Origin: Deltaproteobacteria bacterium
Lineage (GTDB): Bacteria; Desulfobacterota; Binatia; UBA12015
Reading direction: 5' to 3'
Assembly: GCA_029262355.1 (NCBI GenBank)
Contig: JAJCZO010000205.1
Span: forward strand, 1 to 33,373
DNA length: 33,373 nucleotides
Below are positions 7,178 through 14,725 of this stretch, in pieces; within the stretch, counting starts at the first letter, position 1, and each line of letters opens with the position of its first letter. Below the pieces are notes generated by a model. The model ran no database searches and was not told the origin of the DNA. It worked only from the letters and a program-made list of their open reading frames with translations. A program made the translations under genes and the position numbers.

Positions 7178-7624
7178 TCACGCTTGCGCGCGTCTCCGCT
7201 CGACTTCCGACTTGAACTCCAGAACGGAGTCCCGAAGCCCCTGGCGCTCCGCGATGCGGCGAATCGGGCCCGGCACCCAGAACCCGAGGTCGATCTCCTG
7301 CTCGCAGGTAGCCACCACGCTGTCCTCGCGATCTTGCAGGGCATACGCGCCGTCTACGGCCTGGAGGTCTCCGTCGACCAGGCTCCAGGAGATGCGGGTG
7401 GGAAGGTCGTAGGCGTACGCGAGTGTGTAGCGGATGGTCCGGATGCGCATATCCAGGGCGAAAGCGACGTGCTCGCCTCGCCCGGCGTCGTCTCGCGTGA
7501 CGACGATGGCCTCGAGGATCGGTGAGCTCCACTCGGGATACCGCTCGAAGTCGAGCAGCACCGATACACATCCATCGATTCCGGCGTCGATGGACGTCTC
7601 GAAGCTCTGTCTGGGCTCGGCCAC
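7178..7624 (-). CDS. SRPBCC (START-like/polyketide cyclase) family protein
   Basis: A 148-residue protein with the helix-grip fold pattern of the SRPBCC superfamily: an N-terminal strand, F-E-R-Y-P-E-W after the first helices (the typical D-x-x-x-Y-P-x-W element), then alternating strands and a long C-terminal helix (I-A-E-R-Q-G-L-R-D-S-V-L-E-F-K). Members bind hydrophobic ligands such as lipids or polyketides. The ligand here is unknown. The start is GTG at 7624, without a Shine-Dalgarno. TTGACT stands on the minus strand at 7654-7659, about 30 nt upstream. The gene is divergent from mtnA and convergent with the HhH gene. Confidence 0.75.
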   Translation of the reverse strand: MAEPRQSFETSIDAGIDGCVSVLLDFERYPEWSSPILEAIVVTRDDAGRGEHVAFALDMRIRTIRYTLAYAYDLPTRISWSLVDGDLQAVDGAYALQDREDSVVATCEQEIDLGFWVPGPIRRIAERQGLRDSVLEFKSEVERRRAQA

Positions 7625-7689
7625 GGCTGGATGGGACGACGACGGGAGGCGGAAGTCAAGAAGAGGCTATCTCGGCGCGGCAAATCGTC

Positions 7690-7718
7690 TTGTCCGGGCA
7701 GTGCGCGGCGGGTACAGT
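7690..7718 (+). promoter_or_regulatory. Promoter of mtnA, predicted near-leaderless
   Basis: TTGTCC (7690-7695) and TACAGT (7713-7718) are separated by exactly 17 bp, and each matches 4 of 6 consensus positions. The ATG at 7729 follows after 10 nt with no Shine-Dalgarno, so the leader would be zero to a few bases. Confidence 0.5.
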
Positions 7719-7728
7719 CGCTGGCTAC

Positions 7729-8817
7729 ATGAAAAAAGTTCGCACCGTTGAGTGGAAGAAGGGTCGGGTCGTGATGCTCGACCAGCGCCTGTTGCCGAAT
7801 CGAGAAGTCTACCGTCTGTACAAGGATCCAACGGACGTCATCGCTGCGATCCGCGATCTCGTCGTCAGAGGCGCGCCCGCGATCGGTGTCGCGGCGGCGA
7901 TGGGTCTGGCTCTCGGGGCGCAGAAGCTTCCGCAGGATAGGTTCGCGAAGGAGTTCGACAAGCTGTGTCGCGCGTTCGCAGCCGCGCGCCCCACGGCGGT
8001 CAACTTGTTCTGGGCGATCGAACGCATGCGGACTCTCGTGCGTGAGAACAGCCGACTCTCGGTCGAGACCCTGCGTAAGATGCTCGAGGCCGAAGCGCTG
8101 GCGGTCTATCGGGAAGACCTCGACGCGAATCGGCGCCTCAGCGAGTTCGGCGCGGAGTTGCTTCCCGCGAAGGGTACGATCCTCACGCATTGCAACGCCG
8201 GGGGCTTGGCTACGGCCGGAATCGGAACGGCTCTGGGTGTGATTCTCGCCGCACGCGACGCGGGAAAGAAGCTGTCGGTGTTTGCCGACGAGACGCGACC
8301 GATCCTCCAAGGCGCGCGGCTCACCGCTTGGGAGCTGAAGAAGGCGCGGGTGCCGGTCACGGTCATCACGGACAACATGGCCGGGTACTTCATGCAGCAA
8401 GGCAAGATCGACGCCGTCGTCGTCGGCACCGATCGTACCGCGGCGAATGGTGACGTGGCGAACAAGATCGGGACGTACTCCGTCGCGGTTCTTGCGGCGC
8501 GCCACGGGATTCCATTCTACGTCGCCGCGCCCACCAGTTCGATCGATCTGAACTGCCCGAATGGGACCAAGATTCCGATCGAGGAGCGCTCGGCGGAGGA
8601 GGTGAGTCACTTCCACGGCAAGCCAATCATCCCCAAGGGTGTGAAGGTCGCGAACCCGGCGTTCGATGTAACGCCGGCCAAACTCGTCACGGCAATCATC
8701 ACGGAGAATGGCGTTGCGACGGGTTCCTACCGTCGCAATCTCGCCAAGTTGGTCCGCGCCTCGGAGCCGGTGACGTCGACGACGAGCCGGTCTCGGAAGC
8801 GAGGGCACGCAAACTAG
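7729..8817 (+). CDS. mtnA: S-methyl-5-thioribose-1-phosphate isomerase
   Basis: A 362-residue enzyme of the methionine salvage pathway that isomerises 5-methylthioribose 1-phosphate to 5-methylthioribulose 1-phosphate; it is homologous to eIF2B-alpha. Visible hallmarks are the R-G-A-P-A-I-G-V-A-A-A-M-G phosphate-site loop, R-P-T-A-V-N-L-F-W-A, the catalytic cysteine C155 in T-H-C-N-A-G-G-L-A-T and the catalytic aspartate D235 in V-G-T-D-R-T-A-A-N-G-D. The consensus there is usually G-A-D-R. The start at 7729 gives the normal family length; an in-frame ATG at 7522 would add 69 low-complexity, Arg-rich residues over the divergent gene. No other mtn genes are present in the window. Confidence 0.93.
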   Translation: MKKVRTVEWKKGRVVMLDQRLLPNREVYRLYKDPTDVIAAIRDLVVRGAPAIGVAAAMGLALGAQKLPQDRFAKEFDKLCRAFAAARPTAVNLFWAIERMRTLVRENSRLSVETLRKMLEAEALAVYREDLDANRRLSEFGAELLPAKGTILTHCNAGGLATAGIGTALGVILAARDAGKKLSVFADETRPILQGARLTAWELKKARVPVTVITDNMAGYFMQQGKIDAVVVGTDRTAANGDVANKIGTYSVAVLAARHGIPFYVAAPTSSIDLNCPNGTKIPIEERSAEEVSHFHGKPIIPKGVKVANPAFDVTPAKLVTAIITENGVATGSYRRNLAKLVRASEPVTSTTSRSRKRGHAN

Positions 8818-8998
8818 GCCACCGCCAGCGAGATGGCCTCGATGCCTCGTCGTCCATCGGCTCCGGCCGATGCGTCTCCTCGGAAGAGAGCCGATATTCC
8901 AGCATCCCGGTTGCTTGGGGCGAGCACCGATCGACGGCAATCCACGGACGCCATCGTACTGACGGTACGCGCGGCCGGCGACGCGACTAGGGATCCCA

Positions 8999-9010
8999 CT
9001 TAGTGCTAAG
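8999..9010. promoter_or_regulatory. Palindrome upstream of the fabF-like operon
   Basis: CTTAGTGCTAAG is a 5-bp inverted repeat with a 2-nt centre, lying 67 bp before the ATG at 9078. The 260-bp gap (8818-9077) also holds CGTAC-TGACG-GTACG at 8955-8969 and an AT-rich patch ATGCATAAAA near 9030. The gap is the only room for the promoter of the five-gene operon. No convincing -35/-10 pair was found; the operator role is a guess. Confidence 0.25.
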
Positions 9011-9077
9011 GGATACCTCTATGCGTCATGCATAAAAGCGGTTGTGTTCCCGTTTTTCGTCTGCGAGCGTCCGTCGC

Positions 9078-10322
9078 ATGGCCGTGGTCATCACGGGCAT
9101 GGGGTGCGTCGCTCCGATTGGAATCGGGCTCCCTGCCTTCTCCGAGTCGCTCCGCGCCGGCGTGTCCGGGACGGGCCCGGTCACGCAATTCGACGCGCGA
9201 TCGTATGGATGCCAGGTCGCGGCCGAGGTCCGGGACTTCCGTCCATCCGACTTCCTGGCGCTGCGCGAGGCGCGCTCCTTGCCCCGAGTCGCACAGCTTG
9301 GCGTCGCTGCCGCGCGCATGGCGATCGACGACGCTCGAATCCCGCAGTGGGAAGACCCCCAGAGGGTCGCGGTGCTGCTGGGGAGCAGTGGGGGGCCCGC
9401 GTCGTACCAGTTCGAGCAGGGGCTGATCTTTCTGGAGCGTGGGCTGCGGCGCATGAGCCCGATGTTCCCCGCGTACGCGCATAGCGGGTGCATCGCGTCG
9501 GAGTGCGCGATCGAGTTTGGTGCGAAAGGACCGGTGCTGACGGTTTCGAGCGCCTGCACGTCGAGCACCGACGCGCTCGGGCTCGCCCGGGCGCTTCTCG
9601 AAGGAGGCATGGTCGACGTCGTGTTGAGTGGTGGGACCGAGGCTCCGTTGGCTCCGGTGCCGTTCGGCGCGTTCGACCGGATCGGTGCCATGGCGCAGGG
9701 CTTCAATGATCGCCCAGAGGCCGCATCGCGACCCTTCTCGGCCGACCGAAGCGGTTTCGTGCTCGCCGAGGGGGCGGCGGTGTTCGTCCTGGAACGTCGC
9801 GAGTCTGCCTTGGCGAGGGGTGCTCGGATCCACGGCGAAATTGCAGGCTACGGAGCTACCTGCGACGCGGACAACCATTTCACGCAGGAGGAGAGCGGGG
9901 ACGAGGCGGTTCGTGCCTCGACGCAGGCGCTCGCGGATGCGGGTGTGACGGCGGAGCAGGTCGACTACGTCAACGCGCACGGGACCGCGACGCCACAGAA
10001 CGACGCGTTCGAGACGCGTGTGTTGCACCGAATTTTTGGCGATGTCGCGTCGACGATCCCGGTGAGTTCGAGCAAGTCGTTGTTCGGCCATGCGCTCGGC
10101 GCGGGTGGCGCGCTCGAGTTGGTCGCGACGCTCATTGGGATGCGCGAGGGGTTCGTGCCTCCGACGTTAAACCTGGATCAGCCCGACCCCGAATGCGACC
10201 TCGACTACGTCGCGCACTCTGCGCGCCCGGCGCGGGTCGATGTCGCTCTCTCGACGAGCTTCGGGTTCGGGGCGCGAAATGCCGCGCTTGTGGTCAAGAG
10301 GGATCTAGATGCCGCAGCTTGA
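9078..10322 (+). CDS. Beta-ketoacyl-ACP synthase II-type condensing enzyme
   Basis: A 414-residue thiolase-fold enzyme that condenses an acyl thioester with malonyl-ACP. It has the full KAS I/II triad: C160 in S-S-A-C-T-S-S-T, H301 in N-A-H-G-T-A-T-P and H338 in K-S-L-F-G-H, with the conserved lysine K333. These positions and the length are almost those of E. coli FabF, so it should be an active condensing enzyme and not a chain-length factor. The ATG at 9078 gives M-A-V-V-I-T-G-M-G, the expected N-terminus; an upstream in-frame GTG at 9042 is unlikely. It overlaps the ACP gene by 14 bp. The operon lacks KR, DH, ER and malonyl transferase genes, so those steps must be borrowed from elsewhere. 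Confidence 0.9.
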   Translation: MAVVITGMGCVAPIGIGLPAFSESLRAGVSGTGPVTQFDARSYGCQVAAEVRDFRPSDFLALREARSLPRVAQLGVAAARMAIDDARIPQWEDPQRVAVLLGSSGGPASYQFEQGLIFLERGLRRMSPMFPAYAHSGCIASECAIEFGAKGPVLTVSSACTSSTDALGLARALLEGGMVDVVLSGGTEAPLAPVPFGAFDRIGAMAQGFNDRPEAASRPFSADRSGFVLAEGAAVFVLERRESALARGARIHGEIAGYGATCDADNHFTQEESGDEAVRASTQALADAGVTAEQVDYVNAHGTATPQNDAFETRVLHRIFGDVASTIPVSSSKSLFGHALGAGGALELVATLIGMREGFVPPTLNLDQPDPECDLDYVAHSARPARVDVALSTSFGFGARNAALVVKRDLDAAA

Positions 10323-10563
10323 AGCGAGGGATGCCGTCGTGCGAGTTCTGGCGATCGAGTTGAAGGCGAGCGAGAGTGAGGTTCGGGCCGCGTCGTCGCT
10401 GCGCAAGGAACTGGGCATGGACTCGATCGCGGTCGCCAACGTTCTGTATGCGCTCGAGGAGGAGTATGACTGCGAGCTGGAGCTGGATGGGGTGGTTCGG
10501 CTCGACACGGTAGAGGACCTCGCCGGCGTTCTGAGCAACACGCCTGCACCCGTCTCTCACTGA
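10309..10563 (+). CDS. Acyl carrier protein
   Basis: An 84-residue acidic carrier protein. S39 in L-G-M-D-S-I-A-V is the 4'-phosphopantetheine attachment site; the preceding L-R-K-E-L-G and the following A-L-E-E-E-Y complete the helix II signature. The central sequence differs from the housekeeping ACP motif (D-S-L-D), which together with its genomic partner suggests a dedicated carrier for the condensing enzyme that it overlaps by 14 bp. The next gene begins on the base right after its stop codon. The translation start lies inside the end of the condensing enzyme gene, which suggests translational coupling. Confidence 0.88.
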   Translation: MPQLEARDAVVRVLAIELKASESEVRAASSLRKELGMDSIAVANVLYALEEEYDCELELDGVVRLDTVEDLAGVLSNTPAPVSH

Positions 10564-11253
10564 ATGGCACGACGCGCACCCCTCGCTCGCGTGGTCGGCC
10601 ACGCTCTCCGCGCGTACCTTCAGGCCGTCGCGCCTTCCGTCCGTCTCGTGGGGGCTGAAGCCGCCGAGTCGACGTGGTCCGAGCTTCGGCGGACGCAAGC
10701 GGATCGCCGGTTCTTGCTCTACTACTGGACTGAGGCCGGCCTGCCGTTGATGTTGTATGGGAGTCGCGAGGAAGGGCTGCTGGGACGCGATCTGGCATTC
10801 GTACACGACGACACACTGGGCGGGCGCGTGACGGCTGATGTTCTCCGTCGCCTGGGACGCCGTGCGTGGCTGCTGCGCCATCGCCACGCGGGGCCCCTCG
10901 CGCGAGATCTGGGCCGGCTGATCCGGTCCTCCGAGTCGATCGGCATCGCGGTCGATGGGCGGGGGCCGTATGGGCACGTCGGGGCTGAATTTGCGCGTTT
11001 GGCCGAACGGTGTGAGGCCGTGTCCGTCCCTCTTGGGATCCGACTCACCCCGGCCGTCCGCCTGCGATTGGCGGGCCCGGTGCAGCTTCCGAGAGCTGGC
11101 GCCGAATTGACTCTCTCGGTGGGCGCGCCGATCGACTGTGCGGTGGACTCGCGCACGCTGCGCTCACGGCTTCAGCGCGGTCTCGAGGTCGCGTCGTCCA
11201 TGGCCGGCACCCGTTCCGGTGTCCTCACGAGAGCGGCGAGCGCCGGAGCCTGA
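10564..11253 (+). CDS. DUF374/LPLAT-like acyltransferase, atypical
   Basis: A 229-residue protein that I place in the lysophospholipid acyltransferase superfamily near DUF374. The match is mainly I-G-I-A-V-D-G-R-G-P-Y-G (about residues 131-142), equivalent to the family's hydrophobic-D-G-P-R-G-P block, followed by a helix and V-S-V-P-L-G. Preceding elements (Y-Y-W, V-H-D-D, L-R-R-L-G) align in order with the family's W-H, S-x-x-D-G and R-L-G blocks. The histidine expected after the tryptophan is replaced (Y-W-T), so activity is uncertain. It starts on the base after the ACP stop, suggesting that it takes acyl groups from that ACP or modifies the same lipid. No clear transmembrane segment is visible. 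Confidence 0.6.
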   Translation: MARRAPLARVVGHALRAYLQAVAPSVRLVGAEAAESTWSELRRTQADRRFLLYYWTEAGLPLMLYGSREEGLLGRDLAFVHDDTLGGRVTADVLRRLGRRAWLLRHRHAGPLARDLGRLIRSSESIGIAVDGRGPYGHVGAEFARLAERCEAVSVPLGIRLTPAVRLRLAGPVQLPRAGAELTLSVGAPIDCAVDSRTLRSRLQRGLEVASSMAGTRSGVLTRAASAGA

Positions 11254-11256
11254 ACG

Positions 11257-12618
11257 GTGGATGCTCCCTCCATCGAGGCTCGGCGCCAGCTGTTCGTCGA
11301 GGGCCTCCTCGTGCGGTCTGCGTTGGCGGGCGCCTTTGCGCTCGTGGCCGTCGTGGTGGCCCTCTTCGACCTCATGCCGACCAGCAGTGCCGGTCCTGCG
11401 CTTTCGATCTTGGCCGGGTTGGCTCTCGTCAACGTACCCTATTGGTACCTCGGGCGAGTGCGGGGATTCCCGCTTTCGGACTTTTTCCCGCATTGGCTCG
11501 TCGACATCGTATTCCTGACGATTCTGATCCACTACATCGGAGGCGCGGACGCGCCGTACGCAACGATCATGTACTACTCGCTGGTACTCTTCGCCGCCGT
11601 CAGCGAGTCGCGGCGTGTCGCGTTGCGCCTGGCTGGCGTATCGATGTTGAGCTTCGGGATTCTCGTTCTACTGGAGAACTTCGGCGTGGTCGCTCCTGTG
11701 CGGGTATGGGAACATCACCTCTCTGGCGCGGCCCAGGCTCTCGCGTTCGGCGTCAGCACGGCCTTCATCTTCGCGCTGGCCTTCGTCGGCGGGACGCTTG
11801 CCGATCAGCTCAAGCAGAGCAATGCAGAGATCCGGTTGGCCTCGGATGCCTTGGAAGAACACAACCAAGAGCTCGAACGCCGGGTCTCCGAGCGCACCGC
11901 GGAGCTTCGCGCCGCGACACAGGAGATCGCAGATCTCGTGCACATCGTCTCGCACGATCTGAAGAACGTCGCGGTCGGTGCGACGGAGACCGCACGCCAA
12001 TTGGCCTCTCGTGAGGAGAAGAACCTCTCCGATCGAGGCAAGGAGTATACGCGCCACCTGCTCGACGACACTCGTGCGCTCTCGCGAATGTTGGAGGACC
12101 TTCTGCGGCTCTTCCGCGCGACCGACTCGGGGACGTCGACCCGAGAGTGGGTTGATGTCGGTGAGGTCGTCGACGGTGTCGTTCGGCGCCTCCAGCCTCA
12201 TCTCGAGCGCAAGAAGATCGAGCTGGAGGTCGGTGCTTTGCCGCCGGTTTTTGCCGAGCACGGAAAGATCAGGCATATCTTCGACAACCTGATCGACAAC
12301 GCGTGCAAATACGTGGGCAACGTCGAAGCGCCACGTGTGGAAGTTGGAGGCGGGTGTCGGGGTGGAGAGGTCGAGTACTTCGTGCGGGACAACGGAATCG
12401 GCATTAGTGAACGTCAGCAGGAGCGTGTCTTTCAACTCTACCATCGGGTGCCCGCCGAAGACGGGAACGGGGTTGCCCCCGAGGGGCACGGGATTGGTCT
12501 GGCCATCGTGAGGCGGATCGTCGAGCGGTACGGTGGGCAGATCGAACTGGAGAGTATGCCGGGCAAAGGGAGCACCTTTCGTGTTCGACTGCCGGCGAGA
12601 AGCGAGGCTGGTCCGTGA
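11257..12618 (+). CDS. Membrane sensor histidine kinase
   Basis: A 453-residue sensor kinase. Six hydrophobic helices lie at about residues 17-38, 47-65, 76-95, 99-117, 124-143 and 157-180 with very short loops, so it senses within or at the membrane rather than with a periplasmic domain. A coiled coil (about 184-220) leads to the H-box with phospho-acceptor H233 in H-I-V-S-H-D-L-K-N, then the N-box D-N-L-I-D-N-A-C-K, G1 box D-N-G-I-G-I and G2 box G-H-G-I-G-L-A-I-V. All catalytic parts are intact. The start is GTG, three bases after the acyltransferase stop; its own stop overlaps the next start by 4 bp (GTGA). Confidence 0.92.
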   Translation: MDAPSIEARRQLFVEGLLVRSALAGAFALVAVVVALFDLMPTSSAGPALSILAGLALVNVPYWYLGRVRGFPLSDFFPHWLVDIVFLTILIHYIGGADAPYATIMYYSLVLFAAVSESRRVALRLAGVSMLSFGILVLLENFGVVAPVRVWEHHLSGAAQALAFGVSTAFIFALAFVGGTLADQLKQSNAEIRLASDALEEHNQELERRVSERTAELRAATQEIADLVHIVSHDLKNVAVGATETARQLASREEKNLSDRGKEYTRHLLDDTRALSRMLEDLLRLFRATDSGTSTREWVDVGEVVDGVVRRLQPHLERKKIELEVGALPPVFAEHGKIRHIFDNLIDNACKYVGNVEAPRVEVGGGCRGGEVEYFVRDNGIGISERQQERVFQLYHRVPAEDGNGVAPEGHGIGLAIVRRIVERYGGQIELESMPGKGSTFRVRLPARSEAGP

Positions 12619-13727
12619 GTGTCGCCGAGATTGAGGAAACGCGAATTCTCGTCGTCGAGGACAACACCCGGCACGCGGGACTCATGCGCGATGAACTCGA
12701 GGGCGAGCTGCCGACCGCGACAGTCGCCTTGGCCACGACGGTGGCGCAAGCGCGCGAAGCGCTGGCGGCGGAGCGCTTCGATCTTTGTATCCTGGACTTT
12801 CAGCTCCCCGATGGTGATGGGCTCGAGCTCCTGCGCGAGATCCGCGCAGCGGAGCGCGAGGAAGCTGTCGTCCTGGTCACGACGAGCACGTCGCCGGAGG
12901 TGGCGGTCGAGGCCATGAAGATCGGGGCGGAGGACTACATCGTGAAGGAGGAGGGGTATGTTTCGATCCTACCCTTCGTCGTCCGCGAGGTTCTGGAGCG
13001 TGTTCGGATGCGGACGGCGCATGCCGCCCTCGAGCGCCGCTTGGCTCGCGCCGAGCATCTGGCCTCGTTGAACACGCTCATGGCGGGGATCGCTCACAAC
13101 CTGAACAATCCCCTCACGACGGTGCGCACCTTCTTGGAGTTGCTGCCGGAGCGCTACGAGAGCGATGCCGAGTTTCGCACTGAGTACTACTCTTTGGTGT
13201 TGAAGGAGCTGAAGCGCATCCGGGCGTTGATCCAGAGCATGATGCAGGCGGTGGCGGTTCCGCTGGGGGGCGGCGACGAGCCGTGGTCGATGCCCGAGCT
13301 TCTTCGCGAGATCGACCTGTACGTGCATGGCAGCACTTCAGAGAAGAAGATCGCCTACGTTGCGCACGCCAACGACGATCTCCCCCTCGTGTTGGCTGGG
13401 CGCGAGGCCGTCAAACAGGCGTTGATCATCCTGTTGGACAACGCGGTCGCGTTTTCTCCGGAGGGCGGTACGGTCGAGGTCTCCGTAGAGGCGACGCGTG
13501 AGCCGGGGGAGAGCCGGATCAAGCTGGAGGTCTCCGACGAGGGGCCAGGCGTGTCGGCGGAGAACCGTGCGAAGATCTTCGAGCCGTTCTTTTCGACGCG
13601 CAGTGGCGGTCTCGGGATCGGATTGTTCGTCGCGCAATGTGTCGCGCGCGCACACGATGGCTCTCTTGACCTTCGGCCGCGGGATCCCCACGGCACGGTT
13701 TTCGTGTTGACTCTCCCGGGCGCCTGA
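12615..13727 (+). CDS. Response regulator receiver fused to histidine kinase (REC-HisKA-HATPase)
   Basis: A 370-residue soluble signalling protein. Residues 10-125 are a CheY-like receiver domain with acidic pocket E-D-N, phospho-acceptor D61 in L-D-F-Q-L-P-D-G, the T-T-S-T switch region and the conserved lysine in I-V-K. A kinase core follows with H161 in A-G-I-A-H-N-L-N-N-P-L (the H-x3-N-P-L type of NtrB/AtoS-like kinases), L-L-D-N-A-V-A-F-S-P (N), D-E-G-P-G-V (G1), F-F-S-T-R (F) and G-L-G-I-G-L (G2). It has no DNA-binding output. It is likely the phosphorylation partner of the preceding membrane kinase (GTG start overlapping its stop by 4 bp) and would pass the signal to an unlinked regulator. 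Confidence 0.9.
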   Translation: MSVAEIEETRILVVEDNTRHAGLMRDELEGELPTATVALATTVAQAREALAAERFDLCILDFQLPDGDGLELLREIRAAEREEAVVLVTTSTSPEVAVEAMKIGAEDYIVKEEGYVSILPFVVREVLERVRMRTAHAALERRLARAEHLASLNTLMAGIAHNLNNPLTTVRTFLELLPERYESDAEFRTEYYSLVLKELKRIRALIQSMMQAVAVPLGGGDEPWSMPELLREIDLYVHGSTSEKKIAYVAHANDDLPLVLAGREAVKQALIILLDNAVAFSPEGGTVEVSVEATREPGESRIKLEVSDEGPGVSAENRAKIFEPFFSTRSGGLGIGLFVAQCVARAHDGSLDLRPRDPHGTVFVLTLPGA

Positions 13728-13738
13728 CCGGACGCGTC

Positions 13739-14725
13739 TTAGAAGAAGACCCCGGATCTCGCGCGCAATCTCCTTTCGATCATCGCAGCCATTTCTCGTC
13801 GGACTCGATCGACGAACCCCCCGATGACTGCGTCCTCGTCGTGGGGGTTCCCGGTGAAGTGCAACGGTTCGCCGAACGACACGCGATACTTGACCGGCAG
13901 AGGAAGGAGGCCGAGCGGGCCCAGAAACGGAAACGTGGGTGTAATCGGAAAGGCCGGCGCGCCGATGAGACGCGCGAGGGGCGCCAGATTGGCGAAGGCG
14001 GGTGCCTGCTCCTCGCTGCCGACGACGACGGCGGGCAGAATCGGGGTGTCCGTGGCAAGGGCCAGGCGCATGAAGCCAAGGCCAAATCGCTGGAGCTGGT
14101 AGCGCTTGCCCCAGGTCTTGTTCAGGCCGCGCACCCCTTCTGGGAACGCGATCACCGCTTCGTCTCGTCGTAGAAGGTCCTCGCAATTCTGGGGCGTGCC
14201 GGCGACGGACCCGATCCGGCTACCGAAGGTGCCGATGAAGGGCAGTGTCTGCATCCAGTACTCGGCCATCGCTCGCAGAAGCCGCGGCGGCTGGACGTCG
14301 AGGATCGACCCGGTGATCAGCATCGCGCCGTCCAGTGGCAGTTGGCCGGCGTGGTTCGCGATCACGAGTACTCTTCCGGCCGGGAAGTTGTGCGCCCCCT
14401 CCAGCTCGACCCGGAAGTAGTAGCGGTAGAGCAAGGCCATCAGGGCGAGCGGATTGCGGAAGGCGGTTGGGCTGAAGCCCCAGGGGTCGTAGCCGAATTC
14501 GTTTTGTGAGACGGACAATCGGCCGAGCTTGGCGTCGACCTCCGCATCGATGTCGGCGAGCGCGCCAGGCGCCACGCTGCGCATGGCGTCCAGCAGCCAT
14601 TCGACACCCGAGTCGAGCGGCCGACGCGTTTCGGGGGGCGGCGCCGCGGCGGCGTCCGCCGCCTTCAGGCGGCCGCGCGCTCCCGCTCGTGCCGGAATCG
14701 GGTGAAGATGTCTCGCAGGGTCCAT
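13739..14725 (-). CDS. PlsC-type lysophospholipid/glycerol acyltransferase
   Basis: A protein of up to 328 residues. The acyltransferase core runs from about residue 95 to 300: L-V-I-A-N-H-A-G-Q-L-P-L-D (motif I, here H-x6-D rather than H-x4-D, as in the subgroup with NHSG-x-LP-x-D), I-G-S-V-A-G-T (motif II region), A-F-P-E-G-V-R-G-L-N-K (motif III, acyl acceptor phosphate) and P-I-L-P-A-V-V-V-G (motif IV). It should acylate a lysophosphatidate or related alcohol at the membrane. The ATG at 14725 overlaps the SDR gene by 61 bp; the first 45 residues are Ala/Pro/Arg-rich, so the true start could lie further downstream. Its stop is 11 bp from the stop of the convergent REC-kinase gene. Confidence 0.85.
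   Translation of the reverse strand: MDPARHLHPIPARAGARGRLKAADAAAAPPPETRRPLDSGVEWLLDAMRSVAPGALADIDAEVDAKLGRLSVSQNEFGYDPWGFSPTAFRNPLALMALLYRYYFRVELEGAHNFPAGRVLVIANHAGQLPLDGAMLITGSILDVQPPRLLRAMAEYWMQTLPFIGTFGSRIGSVAGTPQNCEDLLRRDEAVIAFPEGVRGLNKTWGKRYQLQRFGLGFMRLALATDTPILPAVVVGSEEQAPAFANLAPLARLIGAPAFPITPTFPFLGPLGLLPLPVKYRVSFGEPLHFTGNPHDEDAVIGGFVDRVRREMAAMIERRLRARSGVFF

Noticed and set aside
7354..8940. 528-codon minus-strand frame across mtnA
   Set aside because: Antisense to a well-supported mtnA; its composition is typical of a shadow frame and it also runs into the SRPBCC gene in another frame.
8814..8999. 61-codon minus-strand frame in the gap after mtnA
   Set aside because: No Shine-Dalgarno, no recognisable domain, and no promoter; kept as intergenic.
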